From Bacteroidota bacterium (GTDB taxonomy: Bacteria > Bacteroidota > Bacteroidia > Flavobacteriales_F > PHOS-HE28), in contig JAKQEI010000195.1 of NCBI GenBank assembly GCA_029573495.1, forward strand, positions 1 to 64,000: DNA of 64,000 nucleotides, in the 5' to 3' direction. Positions 19,501 through 28,885 of this stretch are shown here, in pieces. The notes under the pieces are model-generated. The model was not told the DNA's origin and made no database searches. It saw only the letters and a list, made by a program, of their open reading frames with translations. Position 1 is the stretch's first letter, and each line of letters begins with the position of its first letter. Both the position numbers and the translations under genes were made by a program.

Positions 19501-21627
19501 GACAGCACCGGCAATGACGGGTACAACTGGTACGAACGCTCCTTCCAATACATCGATGGCCGCTACGGCTGGGGTCAGTCCCACTACTTCCAGTTCAAGG
19601 ATGACGACTACAACTCCATCGTCTATGACAGGCCGGAGCGTGACTTCGACTTCAGCAGTGCACCCCATGAGCTCACGGCCTTCACCTCATCCAACCCCTA
19701 TGGTGATATCGGATGGCGCCTTGATCTGGTGAACCAGGACTTCGGGGGATGCTGGGGGAACCCGGCCTGGAACATCGCGGTGATCGACCCCTACACCTAT
19801 GAAGCGTGGGGCACTCGCTTCGTGGACAACTCCGTCGATCCACCGGTGATCTACAACCCGGACAACGACTTCGGCAACTTCACCCCATGCGGCACCTTCC
19901 AGCGGCCGCGTCTCTACTTCCATTTCCGGCAGAACTCCCCGGAGGAGATGGCGGCCATGGCCACTTTCCTGTCCGAGACCATTCCGGATGGCTACCATAT
20001 CCTCGCTTACACCTGGTTCTACTTGGATCAGGACGGCATGTCCGGCACACCAGCCGTGGCCGCGTTGAACGGCCTCGGGGTGCCATCCTTCGCCACCCTC
20101 CAGGATAGTGTGCCGTACATCTTCTACGTCCGCAAGGGTTTCGCTGGCACCTTCGTGGATACGATCGCCGCCACGCAGACCACGGACATCACATTGACGG
20201 CATACGCCCAGAGCAACGGGGACCGCGGCAGCATCACCACCATGGAGGCAGGCCCCGCGCTCGCCTGGAACGCGTTGTACTGGCACGATCGTCCGTTGAG
20301 CGCATCGGACAGTACGGTGATCGAGGTCCGCGGCATCACGAACACAGGCCTGGAAGTGCCACTGGGTGAATGGCCTGATGAACTGGGAGAGTTCCTGGAC
20401 CTTGGTTCGATCGCCGATGCCACCGAGTACCCTCGCTTGCGCATCCGCGGAAAGTTCCATGACCTGGCAGCGGCGGACCCACGACCCGCGCAGATGGACC
20501 GTTGGCAGTTGCTCAGTTCGCCGGTGCCGGAATGTGCCATCGACCCACAGCTCGGCCTGCTCACCAGCCTCGAGGGCTTGTTCCAAGGTGAGGAAGCCGC
20601 GCTGGCGGTGGCCATCCACAACATCAGTCCGCATGACATGGACAGCCTGCTCGTGACGGCCTGGGTGGTCAACGCGAGCAATCAGCGTCATCGGGTGTGG
20701 TACAAGCGGAACGAACCACTTGCGGCGGGTGCCGTCCTGTTGGATACCATCCGCTTCAATACCTGGGGTTTCGGTGGGCTCAACACCTTGGTGGTGGAAG
20801 CGAACCCGGTGGACACGCTCACAGGGGAGTACGACCAGCCCGAGCAACACCACTTCAACAACATCGCCCAATGGCGCTTCGATGTGGCCGTGGACCGCGA
20901 GAATCCCTTGCTCGATGTCACCTTCGATGGCATTCACATCCTCGACGGCGACATCGTGTCGGCACGTCCGGAGATCGAGATCCTGCTCAATGATGAGAAC
21001 ACGGTGCTGCTCCTCGACTCACCGGCGGACACGGCCCAGTTCAAGGTCTTCCTCACCCGCCCCGGCAGGCCCATCGAACGCGTCTTCTTCCGCGATGGGC
21101 AGGGCAATGAAGTGCTGCAGTTCATCCCGGCGGATGGTCCCGATAACGAAGCGCGGATCCTCTACCGGCCGCGCTTCGCGGATGACGGCAAGTACCTGCT
21201 CACCGTGCAGGCCATGGACCTTAGCCGCAACCCCTCCGGCGACAACGACTACAAGGTCTCCTTCGAGGTGATCAACCGCAGCACGATCACCGAGGTGCTC
21301 AACTATCCGAACCCCTTCACCACGAGCACGCGCTTCGTCTTCACGCTCACCGGCAGCACGGTGCCCACCTACATGAAGATACAGATCATGACCGTGACCG
21401 GTCGGGTGGTGCGCGAGGTGAGGATGCACGAGCTCGGTCCGTTGCGCGTGGGTCGGAACATCACCGAGTACGCCTGGGATGGCACGGATGAGTTCGGTGA
21501 TCGACTGGCGCGTGGGGTCTACCTCTACCGCGTGATCACCCAGATCAACGGCGAGGACATCGAATACCGCGCCACCGACGCTGCCAGCTACTTCAACAAG
21601 GGCTTCGGCAAGATGTACAAGCTCTGA
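16507..21627 (+). CDS. Putative second T9SS sortase (C25/gingipain-like, PorU2-type) with C-terminal sorting domain
   Basis: 1706 aa; signal peptide; C25-like MNFFAHAYSES...VIGNSCYIGN; C-terminal VLNYPNPFTTSTRFVFTL...RGVYLYRV. Overlaps the PorV/PorQ-like gene by 4 bp. Confidence 0.75.
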   Translation: MMRRLTLVLVLLQAVAAAAQIVGNEWIDHDRQYWRFDVYRTGLHRLDSATLAASGFPVASVDPSYIMLFGREQQVPIYIEGGEDGVLNAGDFIEFIGRKNDGWIDERMYDSPYYHSNPHYSLINDTIHYFLTWDPDPGVQKERVVSYADPDLTSHTVRPWVWGRGLNGYGDAYWYGVVMEPYNFTSGAMLASEGFGGPGLIVTDGVQSADLYAPTPRAYAGPDAPNVNVRVTTGGQQRWPTALPDHHLQLVSGPAQTVRKDTIFLGNRVIRSDFQVPASEIASFFSVTMRVLHDLPIGQSNPSYEDFQVAFAVDVTYPRDLQGLGDGPFDLWIPHDPADASARLQLGGAGSTPILYCFGDVPRRVVPELVGANYELAVPTHPDSTRTPAYLHTESAVFQVASLTPVNGSGYFTDLVALDLDSAMVIVSHRSLWNGAMAYASYRSTQAPRPVPVVLVDVDELYDQYGGGVPKHPLAIRSFLRDLVVSWDQVPQGLFLIGKSTSSFSTFFEPQGARPNVNGAYERMLVPSYGAPACDQCFTIGIGPTADPRKVEVPVGRLSAVNEQQVFDYLDKVSTLESQDPAAWMKNVVHLSGGFDAAEQESLANRLRFMEPMISDTTQFGAQFWRFRKSSSSIFSTAAADSVRNLIENGVTLMNFFAHAYSESFDITIDDPSNYEWNGRYPFVIGNSCYIGNVHLNDDGASTSEDWVMRPAAGPVTFMATTKVGVDFDLALYGRWLYNSIGSVNYGKPYGKHMQHAAYNLLANTNNWGTIHTVHTFTLQGDPMLVMNSPLEPDFDVRAEDILFEPETVTADVDTFTVKVVVRNIGRMYQGQIGVQLQRSNQGLAEVGIYNTQITGMGFQDTVAFRIPTLAFTGGQGVNQITARVDLDPDLITELSPEYGSNQASTTLFITSGDLVPIYPYDFAIIPDPQPFLRASTGDPLAAERTYVFQIDTTDLFNSPMLEMASVTAPGGVVSWQPQSIYSLNTQDSTVFFWRCSIDSTGNDGYNWYERSFQYIDGRYGWGQSHYFQFKDDDYNSIVYDRPERDFDFSSAPHELTAFTSSNPYGDIGWRLDLVNQDFGGCWGNPAWNIAVIDPYTYEAWGTRFVDNSVDPPVIYNPDNDFGNFTPCGTFQRPRLYFHFRQNSPEEMAAMATFLSETIPDGYHILAYTWFYLDQDGMSGTPAVAALNGLGVPSFATLQDSVPYIFYVRKGFAGTFVDTIAATQTTDITLTAYAQSNGDRGSITTMEAGPALAWNALYWHDRPLSASDSTVIEVRGITNTGLEVPLGEWPDELGEFLDLGSIADATEYPRLRIRGKFHDLAAADPRPAQMDRWQLLSSPVPECAIDPQLGLLTSLEGLFQGEEAALAVAIHNISPHDMDSLLVTAWVVNASNQRHRVWYKRNEPLAAGAVLLDTIRFNTWGFGGLNTLVVEANPVDTLTGEYDQPEQHHFNNIAQWRFDVAVDRENPLLDVTFDGIHILDGDIVSARPEIEILLNDENTVLLLDSPADTAQFKVFLTRPGRPIERVFFRDGQGNEVLQFIPADGPDNEARILYRPRFADDGKYLLTVQAMDLSRNPSGDNDYKVSFEVINRSTITEVLNYPNPFTTSTRFVFTLTGSTVPTYMKIQIMTVTGRVVREVRMHELGPLRVGRNITEYAWDGTDEFGDRLARGVYLYRVITQINGEDIEYRATDAASYFNKGFGKMYKL

Positions 21628-21655
21628 TCGAAGGGCCAAGTACCTTCGACGCCCG

Positions 21656-23359
21656 ATGGCACTGCGGCGTGCGCACATCATACTCTGGGCGTCCCTTTGC
21701 GGCCTGCTCTGGGCCCTGGCCTGGCCCGCCGTCGGTGGCCTGACCTTCCTGGCCTTCATCGCATGGCTGCCGCTACTGCACGCCGAGCGCCTTCATGACA
21801 AGCGCCTCGCGGGGCGGAAGCGCGCCTTCACCCCTTATGCGTTGCTGGCCGTCTTCATATGGAACGCGGCTTGTTCCTGGTGGTTCTTCGAAGTGAGTGA
21901 ACCGATGGGCACGCGGCTCGTCAGTGGTCTGGCGCCGATGACCCTCAACTCACTGTTCATGTTGGTGCCCTGGTGGCTCAAGCGCGTCACCCGTCGCATC
22001 GCCGGTGCGAACATCTCGGCGCTGGCCTTCATCGCCTACTGGCTGGCTTTCGAGCGCCTGCACCATGATTGGGACCTGCAATGGCCCTGGTTCTCCATCG
22101 GCAACGTGTTCGGCACCCGCCCGGCATGGGTCCAGTGGTATGAGTTCACCGGCATGCTCGGTGGAAGTGCGTGGGTCCTGCTCATCACCATGTTCCTCGA
22201 CAGGGCGATCGTACGCCGCATCCGTGACCGTCGCACCGCCGTCGCCAATGCCTCGGTGGCGTTCGGCTTGCTGGTCGTACCTCTCATTGGCTCCTACTAC
22301 CGCTTCCACACCATCAGCACCGCTGGCGTCCGTGCCATCGAGGTCGTCGTGGTCCAGCCGAACATCGATCCATACACGCAGAAGTTCGGTGGGATGGATC
22401 CCTTGCAACAGCTCGATCGGATGCTGGCCCTGGCCGACAGCGTGATGACGGACTCGACGGCGCTCGTGGTGATGCCCGAGACCGCCCTCCAGGAGACCGC
22501 CACGCTCGATTTGAGCGGCGAGGGACCGATCTACAAGGGGCTTTGGGAGAACGGGATCGATGCAGCACGAAGCACCATCCGACTGCGCAGCTTCCAGAGG
22601 TCGCATCGCCGCGTCACCCTGCTCACCGGCATGTCGTCAGATACCCTGTACGGATCGGAAGAGGAAGCGCCCGCCTTCGCGCGACCGTTGTTCCGGGAGG
22701 AAGGCCTGCCGCCCGGTGCACAGCGCTGGTACACCTCGTATAACGCCGCGCTCTTCCTTCCGGCTGAAGGTCCGGTGGAGATCTACCACAAGTCGAAGCT
22801 CGTGGCCGGGGTGGAGCTCATGCCTTTCGAAGGGGTGCTCGGTCACCTTGCGGATCTCTCCATCGATCTGGGCGGTGTCTCCGGAAGTCTGGGCATGCAG
22901 GATGACCGGGAAGTGCTGGTGGACGACAGCGACAGCCTTCGACTGGTTCCCGCCATCTGTTACGAATCCGTCTTTGGTGAGCATGTGGCCGCACATGTCC
23001 TCAACGGAGGGAACCTGATCGCCGTGATCACGAACGATGCCTGGTGGGGCGATTCCCCCGGATACCGCCAGCACCTGACCTATTCGTCCATCCGTGCCAT
23101 CGAGACCCGTCGGGAAGTGGTGCGTTCGGCCAATACCGGCATCTCCTGTTTCGTGGACCGACGCGGGATCATCCATCAAGCCTCGTCCTGGTGGGTGCCG
23201 ACCGCCTTGAGGCGCACGGTCCAGCTCCACGAGGACATCACCTTCTTCGTTCAACACGGTGATCTGATCGGTCGCCTGGCGGTCTCGCTCTCGGGCCTGC
23301 TCTTCGTGTACCTGTTGGTCATGCGTTTCCGCAAGCCCATGCTGGAGCACAGCCGGTAA
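21656..23359 (+). CDS. lnt: Apolipoprotein N-acyltransferase
   Basis: Multi-helix N-terminus plus nitrilase-like domain: VMPETALQE, YHKSKLVAGVELMPF, PAICYESVFGE, NDAWWGDSPGYRQHL, RSANTGIS. Confidence 0.92.
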   Translation: MALRRAHIILWASLCGLLWALAWPAVGGLTFLAFIAWLPLLHAERLHDKRLAGRKRAFTPYALLAVFIWNAACSWWFFEVSEPMGTRLVSGLAPMTLNSLFMLVPWWLKRVTRRIAGANISALAFIAYWLAFERLHHDWDLQWPWFSIGNVFGTRPAWVQWYEFTGMLGGSAWVLLITMFLDRAIVRRIRDRRTAVANASVAFGLLVVPLIGSYYRFHTISTAGVRAIEVVVVQPNIDPYTQKFGGMDPLQQLDRMLALADSVMTDSTALVVMPETALQETATLDLSGEGPIYKGLWENGIDAARSTIRLRSFQRSHRRVTLLTGMSSDTLYGSEEEAPAFARPLFREEGLPPGAQRWYTSYNAALFLPAEGPVEIYHKSKLVAGVELMPFEGVLGHLADLSIDLGGVSGSLGMQDDREVLVDDSDSLRLVPAICYESVFGEHVAAHVLNGGNLIAVITNDAWWGDSPGYRQHLTYSSIRAIETRREVVRSANTGISCFVDRRGIIHQASSWWVPTALRRTVQLHEDITFFVQHGDLIGRLAVSLSGLLFVYLLVMRFRKPMLEHSR

Positions 23360-23370
23360 CTTGGTCCGCG

Positions 23371-24594
23371 ATGCGCGTTTCCATCGCCCTTGGTCGCCTG
23401 CCAGGTTTCGACTGGTCCGTACTTCGGGAGGAGCGGCACTTTCTCTTCCGCCGCATCGCTGACCGACATCGCGCCGTGCTGGCCGTGGGCGAGTTGGAGC
23501 GCGTGGAAGCGCCTGACTTCGATCAGTTCGGTCGTGCGCGTGATTGGTACTTCGCGACCCTTCCCTATGAATGGGACGAGGCGATCCATCACAAGGAGGA
23601 GGCGGATCCCGCGCCCGGTACCTGGTTCGTCCCGCGCTTCGTGGTGGAGTGGAAGAACGAGGAAGCCTGGATCCATGTCCGACCATCGGATGAGGACGGG
23701 GCACGGCAATGGGCGGAGAAGGCCTTGGTGAATACGGCGGATGAAGGAAGCATGCCACGGATCGCCTGGACCTTGCGCTGTGAACGTGAACGTTACCTCG
23801 CCAACGTGCGACGCTTGTTGGCTCACATCCAACGCGGTGACATCTACGAGATCAACTACTGCACGACGCGCACCGCGACCGTTCCCGATCTCGATCCCTT
23901 CCAGGTCTTCCGCACCCTGCTGCTCCATGCCGATGCCCCCTTCGCGGCGTTCGCTCGCTCCGATGATGGCTACGTGCTCTGCGCCAGTCCCGAGCGCTTT
24001 CTCGCGTTCGACGGTCGGCGAGTGACCGGCCAACCGATGAAGGGCACGCGACCCCGATCATTCGAATCGGCGACCGATCAGCGCTACAAGGAGGAGCTCG
24101 AGTCCGATGCCAAGGAACGCAGTGAGAACATCATGGCCTTGGACGTCATGCGTAATGACCTTTCGCGGATCGCAGCGAGCAGTACCGTGGAGGTGGAGGA
24201 GTTGTGCGCAGTGCGGTCCTACCCGCGTGTGCATCAGATGGTCAGTACGGTGTCCGCCCTGATCGCCGAAGGGCGCACACCGCTCGATATGCTCCGCGCC
24301 GCTTTCCCCATGGCCAGCATGACAGGCGCGCCCAAGGTCCGGGCCATGGAGCTGATCCGTGAGGTGGAGGATGGCCCACGAGGGATGTTCAGTGGAAGTC
24401 TCGGTTTTCTGGCACCAGATGGCACCGGCGACTTCAATGTGGTCATCCGCTCCCTTCTTTTTAATGCCGGCAGTGGGCACCTGTCCCTCACCACGGGAAG
24501 TGCGATCACCGCACGCTGTGATGCCGGGCAGGAGTTTGAGGAGTGTCAGGTGAAGGCATTATCCGTGATCGATGCCCTCCATGATGATCGGTGA
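23371..24594 (+). CDS. pabB: Chorismate-binding protein, aminodeoxychorismate synthase component I-like
   Basis: GDIYEINYC, CASPERFLAF, GQPMKGTRPR, ENIMALDVMRNDLSRIA, MTGAPKVRAMELI, SAITA. Confidence 0.85.
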   Translation: MRVSIALGRLPGFDWSVLREERHFLFRRIADRHRAVLAVGELERVEAPDFDQFGRARDWYFATLPYEWDEAIHHKEEADPAPGTWFVPRFVVEWKNEEAWIHVRPSDEDGARQWAEKALVNTADEGSMPRIAWTLRCERERYLANVRRLLAHIQRGDIYEINYCTTRTATVPDLDPFQVFRTLLLHADAPFAAFARSDDGYVLCASPERFLAFDGRRVTGQPMKGTRPRSFESATDQRYKEELESDAKERSENIMALDVMRNDLSRIAASSTVEVEELCAVRSYPRVHQMVSTVSALIAEGRTPLDMLRAAFPMASMTGAPKVRAMELIREVEDGPRGMFSGSLGFLAPDGTGDFNVVIRSLLFNAGSGHLSLTTGSAITARCDAGQEFEECQVKALSVIDALHDDR

Positions 24595-25900
24595 GGTGCG
24601 TCGCACGATGCGGGTCCACGAACTCGCGCAGCCGGGCCAGCCGTTATGGGTGGCGGTGAGCGGGGGCCTTGATAGCATGGTGCTGTTGCATGTGCTCCGC
24701 GCACTTGGTCATCCCTGCCATGTGGCTCACGTGGACCATGGTCTGCGCGGATCCGAAAGCGATGAGGACCGTGAATTCGTGGTGGCACAGTGTGCTGCAC
24801 TGAGGATACCCTGTGAGGTGCGCCGCGTGGATGTGATCGGCCGTGCTCGCATCACCGGTGAAAGCACCCAGATGGCCGCACGGGCCCTGCGACTCGGGTG
24901 GTTCCGGGAGTTGGCCGCAGCAGGACCGGACCGGGTGGCGCTCGCACACCATGTCGATGATGCCCTTGAATCCTTCTTCCTGGGCCTGATGCGCGGGCTT
25001 GGCGCCGGCGGATGGAGCGGGATCCGTCCGCAGAGCGAGGCCTTCATCCGACCTTTCATCGGCGTGGATCGTGCAGCCATCCTGGCATACGCGCAAGCGC
25101 ATCGGATACCCTGGCGTGAGGACGTCAGCAATGCGGACGGCACTTACCTGCGCAACCGGGTCCGACATGAACTGCTTCCGCTCTTCGAGCAATGGCGACC
25201 GGGAACACGGCACAACCTGTCGCGGAACATGCGGCTGTTCGCTGAACTGGACCACCTCGCGCGCGAAGCCGGCGATACGGCGATGAAGGAGATCACGATC
25301 GATGCGGATGGTGTGACGAGGATACCGTTCCGGACCATCTTGAACGGTGCGCCGCTCATCGTCCTCCATCGCTTGTTGCGCGACAAGGGCTTCCATCCCG
25401 ACCGCTTGGAGGACATCCTCGCCGCCATCCGTGACCAGCACACTGGTACGCGTTTCCCGGCCGATGGGGTGGAGGCGCTCGTGGACCGCGAGGAACTGGT
25501 CATCATGCCACGAGCATCGCGCCCCGGTCCGTGGCGGTTCGAGCATGTCGACGACGTGCATCCGGATGCTCCGTTGCGGATCACTGCCGCCGCCTTTGAA
25601 GAGGTGGATCCGGCCATGGGCCCATTGACGGCCTGGTTGGATGCGGAACGGATCGCGTGGCCATTGGACCTGCGCCCCTGGCGCCCAGGTGATCGCATGC
25701 GTCCGGATGGTCTGGGTGGCAGCAAGTTGATCAGCGATATCCTGATCGATGCCAAGGTCCCTGGGGACAGGAAGGACCGGGTGCTCGTCCTTGCCGATGC
25801 GGAACGCATACTATGGCTTTGTGGTCATCGGATCGCCGAGGGTGCGAAGGCCACAGCAGCTGGTTCAAGGGTGCTCCGGTTGGACCTCCTTGGGGCCTGA
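24572..25900 (+). CDS. tilS: tRNA(Ile)-lysidine synthetase
   Basis: AVSGGLDSMVLLHVL PP-loop, HVDHGLRGSESDEDREFV, LAHHVDDALESFFLGLMRG. Start may be downstream of 24572. Confidence 0.9.
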   Translation: MPSMMIGEVRRTMRVHELAQPGQPLWVAVSGGLDSMVLLHVLRALGHPCHVAHVDHGLRGSESDEDREFVVAQCAALRIPCEVRRVDVIGRARITGESTQMAARALRLGWFRELAAAGPDRVALAHHVDDALESFFLGLMRGLGAGGWSGIRPQSEAFIRPFIGVDRAAILAYAQAHRIPWREDVSNADGTYLRNRVRHELLPLFEQWRPGTRHNLSRNMRLFAELDHLAREAGDTAMKEITIDADGVTRIPFRTILNGAPLIVLHRLLRDKGFHPDRLEDILAAIRDQHTGTRFPADGVEALVDREELVIMPRASRPGPWRFEHVDDVHPDAPLRITAAAFEEVDPAMGPLTAWLDAERIAWPLDLRPWRPGDRMRPDGLGGSKLISDILIDAKVPGDRKDRVLVLADAERILWLCGHRIAEGAKATAAGSRVLRLDLLGA

Positions 25901-25978
25901 CGGAAGCGGCAGCTTTGAACGGTTCTTGGTTCCGGGTCGGACGGTACCTATCTTCAGGGCACTTTCAACCCCGGACCC

Positions 25979-26269
25979 ATGCTCGCGTTCAACGTACAGA
26001 TCATTCCGAAGGAACGGATCCCTTCGCTGCGTTTCCCGCGTCAACCCCTGATGTTGAGCGAGCGTGAGCGCAGGGACATCCTGCAGAACATGGAGGAGGC
26101 CACCCGGCTGGGCAATGCAGAGCACGGGAAATGCCGCATCGTTTTCCAGGATGATGAAGGGCTCAAGGCAGTGGAGACCACGATCTGGACCTATGACCCC
26201 GATAATATCGTGCTCAAGTACGGCATGACCATTCCCGTGAGCCGCGTGGTCAGTGTGGATATCCCCTAA
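25979..26269 (+). CDS. Conserved-looking hypothetical protein (96 aa)
   Basis: MLAFNVQIIPKERIPSLRFPRQPLMLSERERRDILQNMEEATRLGN...; intact ORF in an operonic position. Confidence 0.65.
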   Translation: MLAFNVQIIPKERIPSLRFPRQPLMLSERERRDILQNMEEATRLGNAEHGKCRIVFQDDEGLKAVETTIWTYDPDNIVLKYGMTIPVSRVVSVDIP

Positions 26270-26334
26270 GGAAGCCGCGGCGTAGGAGTCCTAGTATCTT
26301 GTTAACGGCTGGGAGTCCTGCGCTGGTGCGGGTC

Positions 26335-26342
26335 TATTTTTG
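26335..26342 (+). promoter_or_regulatory. -7 promoter-like element TATTTTTG upstream of the DsbD alpha-like gene
   Basis: TAnnTTTG match, 14 nt before the ATG at 26357. Confidence 0.5.
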
Positions 26343-26356
26343 CTTCACACTTCGGC

Positions 26357-26809
26357 ATGTACCCGCTGTTGCTCTCTTTGTCCATGGCGCTCGGTCCGGT
26401 AGACGGTCCTGTGAGCTGGTCGTTCCTAGCACGTCCGGCCATCGATGGCCAGGTGGCCGTGGAGATCACCGCCCAAGTGGACGAGGGCTGGCACATCTAC
26501 GCTACCCGGTTGGAGAACGACCTGGGACCCATCCCTACCAGCATCCGCTTCGATGCGAACGAGCAGTGGACCCCCGTCGGCGGCCTTGCGGAGCCGGTGC
26601 CGGAGGAGGTCTTCGATCCCAACTTCGAGATGCAGGTGCGTTATCATTCCGGTTCGCCCGTCTTCGTGCAACGGTTCAAGCCTTCGACCATTGGTGTGCA
26701 TCCATTGCGCGGTGAGGTGGAGTTCATGGTCTGCAACGACAAGACATGCTTGCCACCGGAGGTGGTCCGTTTCAGCATCGATGTGCCTGCGGTCGAAGTG
26801 AAGCCTTGA
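26357..26809 (+). CDS. Stand-alone DsbD alpha-domain-like protein
   Basis: VDEGWHIYATRLENDLGPIPTSIRF...FMVCNDKTCLPPEVV; same pattern as the N-terminus of the next gene. Confidence 0.75.
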   Translation: MYPLLLSLSMALGPVDGPVSWSFLARPAIDGQVAVEITAQVDEGWHIYATRLENDLGPIPTSIRFDANEQWTPVGGLAEPVPEEVFDPNFEMQVRYHSGSPVFVQRFKPSTIGVHPLRGEVEFMVCNDKTCLPPEVVRFSIDVPAVEVKP

Positions 26810-26812
26810 TCC

Positions 26813-28852
26813 ATGAAGCAGTTACTCACGATCCTCCTCTTCCTGGCGTTCGGGCTTCTGCGTGCGCAACCACCGTCGGCGGATGCCGCCGAGGAACCGG
26901 TGAAGCTTGCGGTGTCCGCAGTGCGGAACGGCACCTCATGGGATATCAAGGTCACTGCCTCCATCGAACATGGTTGGTCCGTGTATTCGATGAACAATTA
27001 CGGGGACATGGGCCCCTGGCCGACATCCATCCATGTGGACAGCGTGGCCGGTCTGGCCGTGGTCGGTGAGCCTGCGGAGACCGGAGCGAAGGTCATCGAA
27101 GGGGTGGATGAGATCTTCGGGATGTTCGTGAAGAAGTTCAAGGATGAGGCCGTCTTTACCCAGCGCATCACGGTGGCCGATCCCACCACCCCCGTCACCG
27201 GGTCCTTCGAGTACATGACCTGCAACGATGAGATGTGCCTGCCTCCGGCCACGGTCTACTTCATCGTTCCAGGTCTTGCAAGCGGTCGTTTCGAACTGGG
27301 TGCCATCCCCTTCGATCCCAATGACACCCGCTTTCAAGGGCTGGCCACGCGCTCTGGTTCGGCCGAGCTCAAGCTTGCCAATGTGGACCTTGCCGCACCC
27401 GTCATCAAAGGCGGTGAAGCGACCGTGGCGGAAACGAAGTCGTTATGGTCCATCTTCTTCCTCGGCTTCATCGGAGGGCTCGTTGCATTGCTCACACCGT
27501 GCGTGTTCCCGATGATCCCGCTCACGGTGAGCTTCTTCACCAAGGGCAGCGAGGACAAGAAGAAGGGATTGCGGAACGCGCTCACCTACGGCGGTTTCAT
27601 CCTGGGCATCTACCTGCTCTTCAGCCTTCCATTCCACCTGCTCGGTTCGGTGAACCCGGAGATCTTCAACGAGATCAGCACGAACCCGTGGCTGAACATC
27701 TTCTTCTTCGTGATCTTCCTGGTCTTCGCGGTGAGCTTCTTCGGCTACTTCGAGATCACCCTGCCCAGTAGCTGGGTGAACAGCATGGACCAGAAGGCCT
27801 CCAAGTTCGGCGGCATGATCGGCATCTTCTTCATGGCGCTCACCCTGGCGTTGGTCTCCTTCAGCTGCACGGGTCCCATTCTCGGCTCCCTGCTCGCGGG
27901 GGCGCTCACGGCCGATGGTGGCGCGTGGCAGCTTACCGCCGGTCTTGGTGGCTTCGGCATGGCGCTCGCCCTGCCCTTCGCGCTCTTCGCCCTCTTCCCG
28001 AGCTGGCTCAACTCCCTGCCCCGCAGTGGCAGCTGGCTCAACAGCGTGAAGGTGGTGCTCGGTTTCGCGGAGATCGCCCTCGCCTTCAAGTTCCTCAGTA
28101 ACGCTGACCTGGTGAAGCAGTGGGGCATCGTACCGTACGAATTGTTCATGGTCGTTTGGGTGCTCTGTGCGTTGGGGATCGTGTTCTACCTCTTCGGGTT
28201 CATCCGCTTCCCGCATGACAGCCCGGTGAAGAACCGCTCCACGGTGCGCTGGGCCTTCATTGCCCTGTTCACGATCACCACGGGGTACCTCGCTTTCGGC
28301 CTACGGGTGGACAAGGAAGAGAAGACCTTCCGTCCGGTGGCGCTGATGAGCGGCCTCGCACCTCCCGCCGGCTACAGCTGGGTGCTGCCCAAGAAGGCCG
28401 AAGCATTTCACGATCTGGCGGCGGCGATGGAACACGCACGATCCGTCAACAAGCCGGTCATGGTGGACTTCACCGGATGGGCCTGTGTGAACTGCCGGAA
28501 GATGGAGGAGCATGTCTGGCCCGAACAAGGCGTGAAGGAGATCATCGAGAACGACTATGTACTTGTCTCGCTCTATGTCGACGACAAGCGGGAGCTGCCC
28601 AAGGAGGAGCAGTTCATCCACGAAACATCCACCGGAGCGAAGAAGCCGATCATCACGCATGGGAACAAGTGGGCCACCTTGCAGGCTGAGAACTTCGCCA
28701 GTGCGAGCCAGCCACTGTATGTACTGCTGAGCCCCGAAGGGAAGCTGCTGACCGATCCGGTGGGCTATACGCCGGACAAGGAGGAGTACGCCGGTTTCCT
28801 GCGCCGTGGACTGGATGCCATGAAGATGCTCACCGCACAGGCGAGCCTTTGA
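26813..28852 (+). CDS. dsbD: Thiol:disulfide interchange protein DsbD-like
   Basis: N-terminal domain with CNDEMCLPP; membrane domain LLTPCVFPMIPLTVSFF...SFSCTGPILGSLLAG; C-terminal thioredoxin-like VDFTGWACVNCRKMEE. Confidence 0.92.
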   Translation: MKQLLTILLFLAFGLLRAQPPSADAAEEPVKLAVSAVRNGTSWDIKVTASIEHGWSVYSMNNYGDMGPWPTSIHVDSVAGLAVVGEPAETGAKVIEGVDEIFGMFVKKFKDEAVFTQRITVADPTTPVTGSFEYMTCNDEMCLPPATVYFIVPGLASGRFELGAIPFDPNDTRFQGLATRSGSAELKLANVDLAAPVIKGGEATVAETKSLWSIFFLGFIGGLVALLTPCVFPMIPLTVSFFTKGSEDKKKGLRNALTYGGFILGIYLLFSLPFHLLGSVNPEIFNEISTNPWLNIFFFVIFLVFAVSFFGYFEITLPSSWVNSMDQKASKFGGMIGIFFMALTLALVSFSCTGPILGSLLAGALTADGGAWQLTAGLGGFGMALALPFALFALFPSWLNSLPRSGSWLNSVKVVLGFAEIALAFKFLSNADLVKQWGIVPYELFMVVWVLCALGIVFYLFGFIRFPHDSPVKNRSTVRWAFIALFTITTGYLAFGLRVDKEEKTFRPVALMSGLAPPAGYSWVLPKKAEAFHDLAAAMEHARSVNKPVMVDFTGWACVNCRKMEEHVWPEQGVKEIIENDYVLVSLYVDDKRELPKEEQFIHETSTGAKKPIITHGNKWATLQAENFASASQPLYVLLSPEGKLLTDPVGYTPDKEEYAGFLRRGLDAMKMLTAQASL

Positions 28853-28885
28853 TGTCGGATCCCCGATCTGACGCATCTTTGAACG

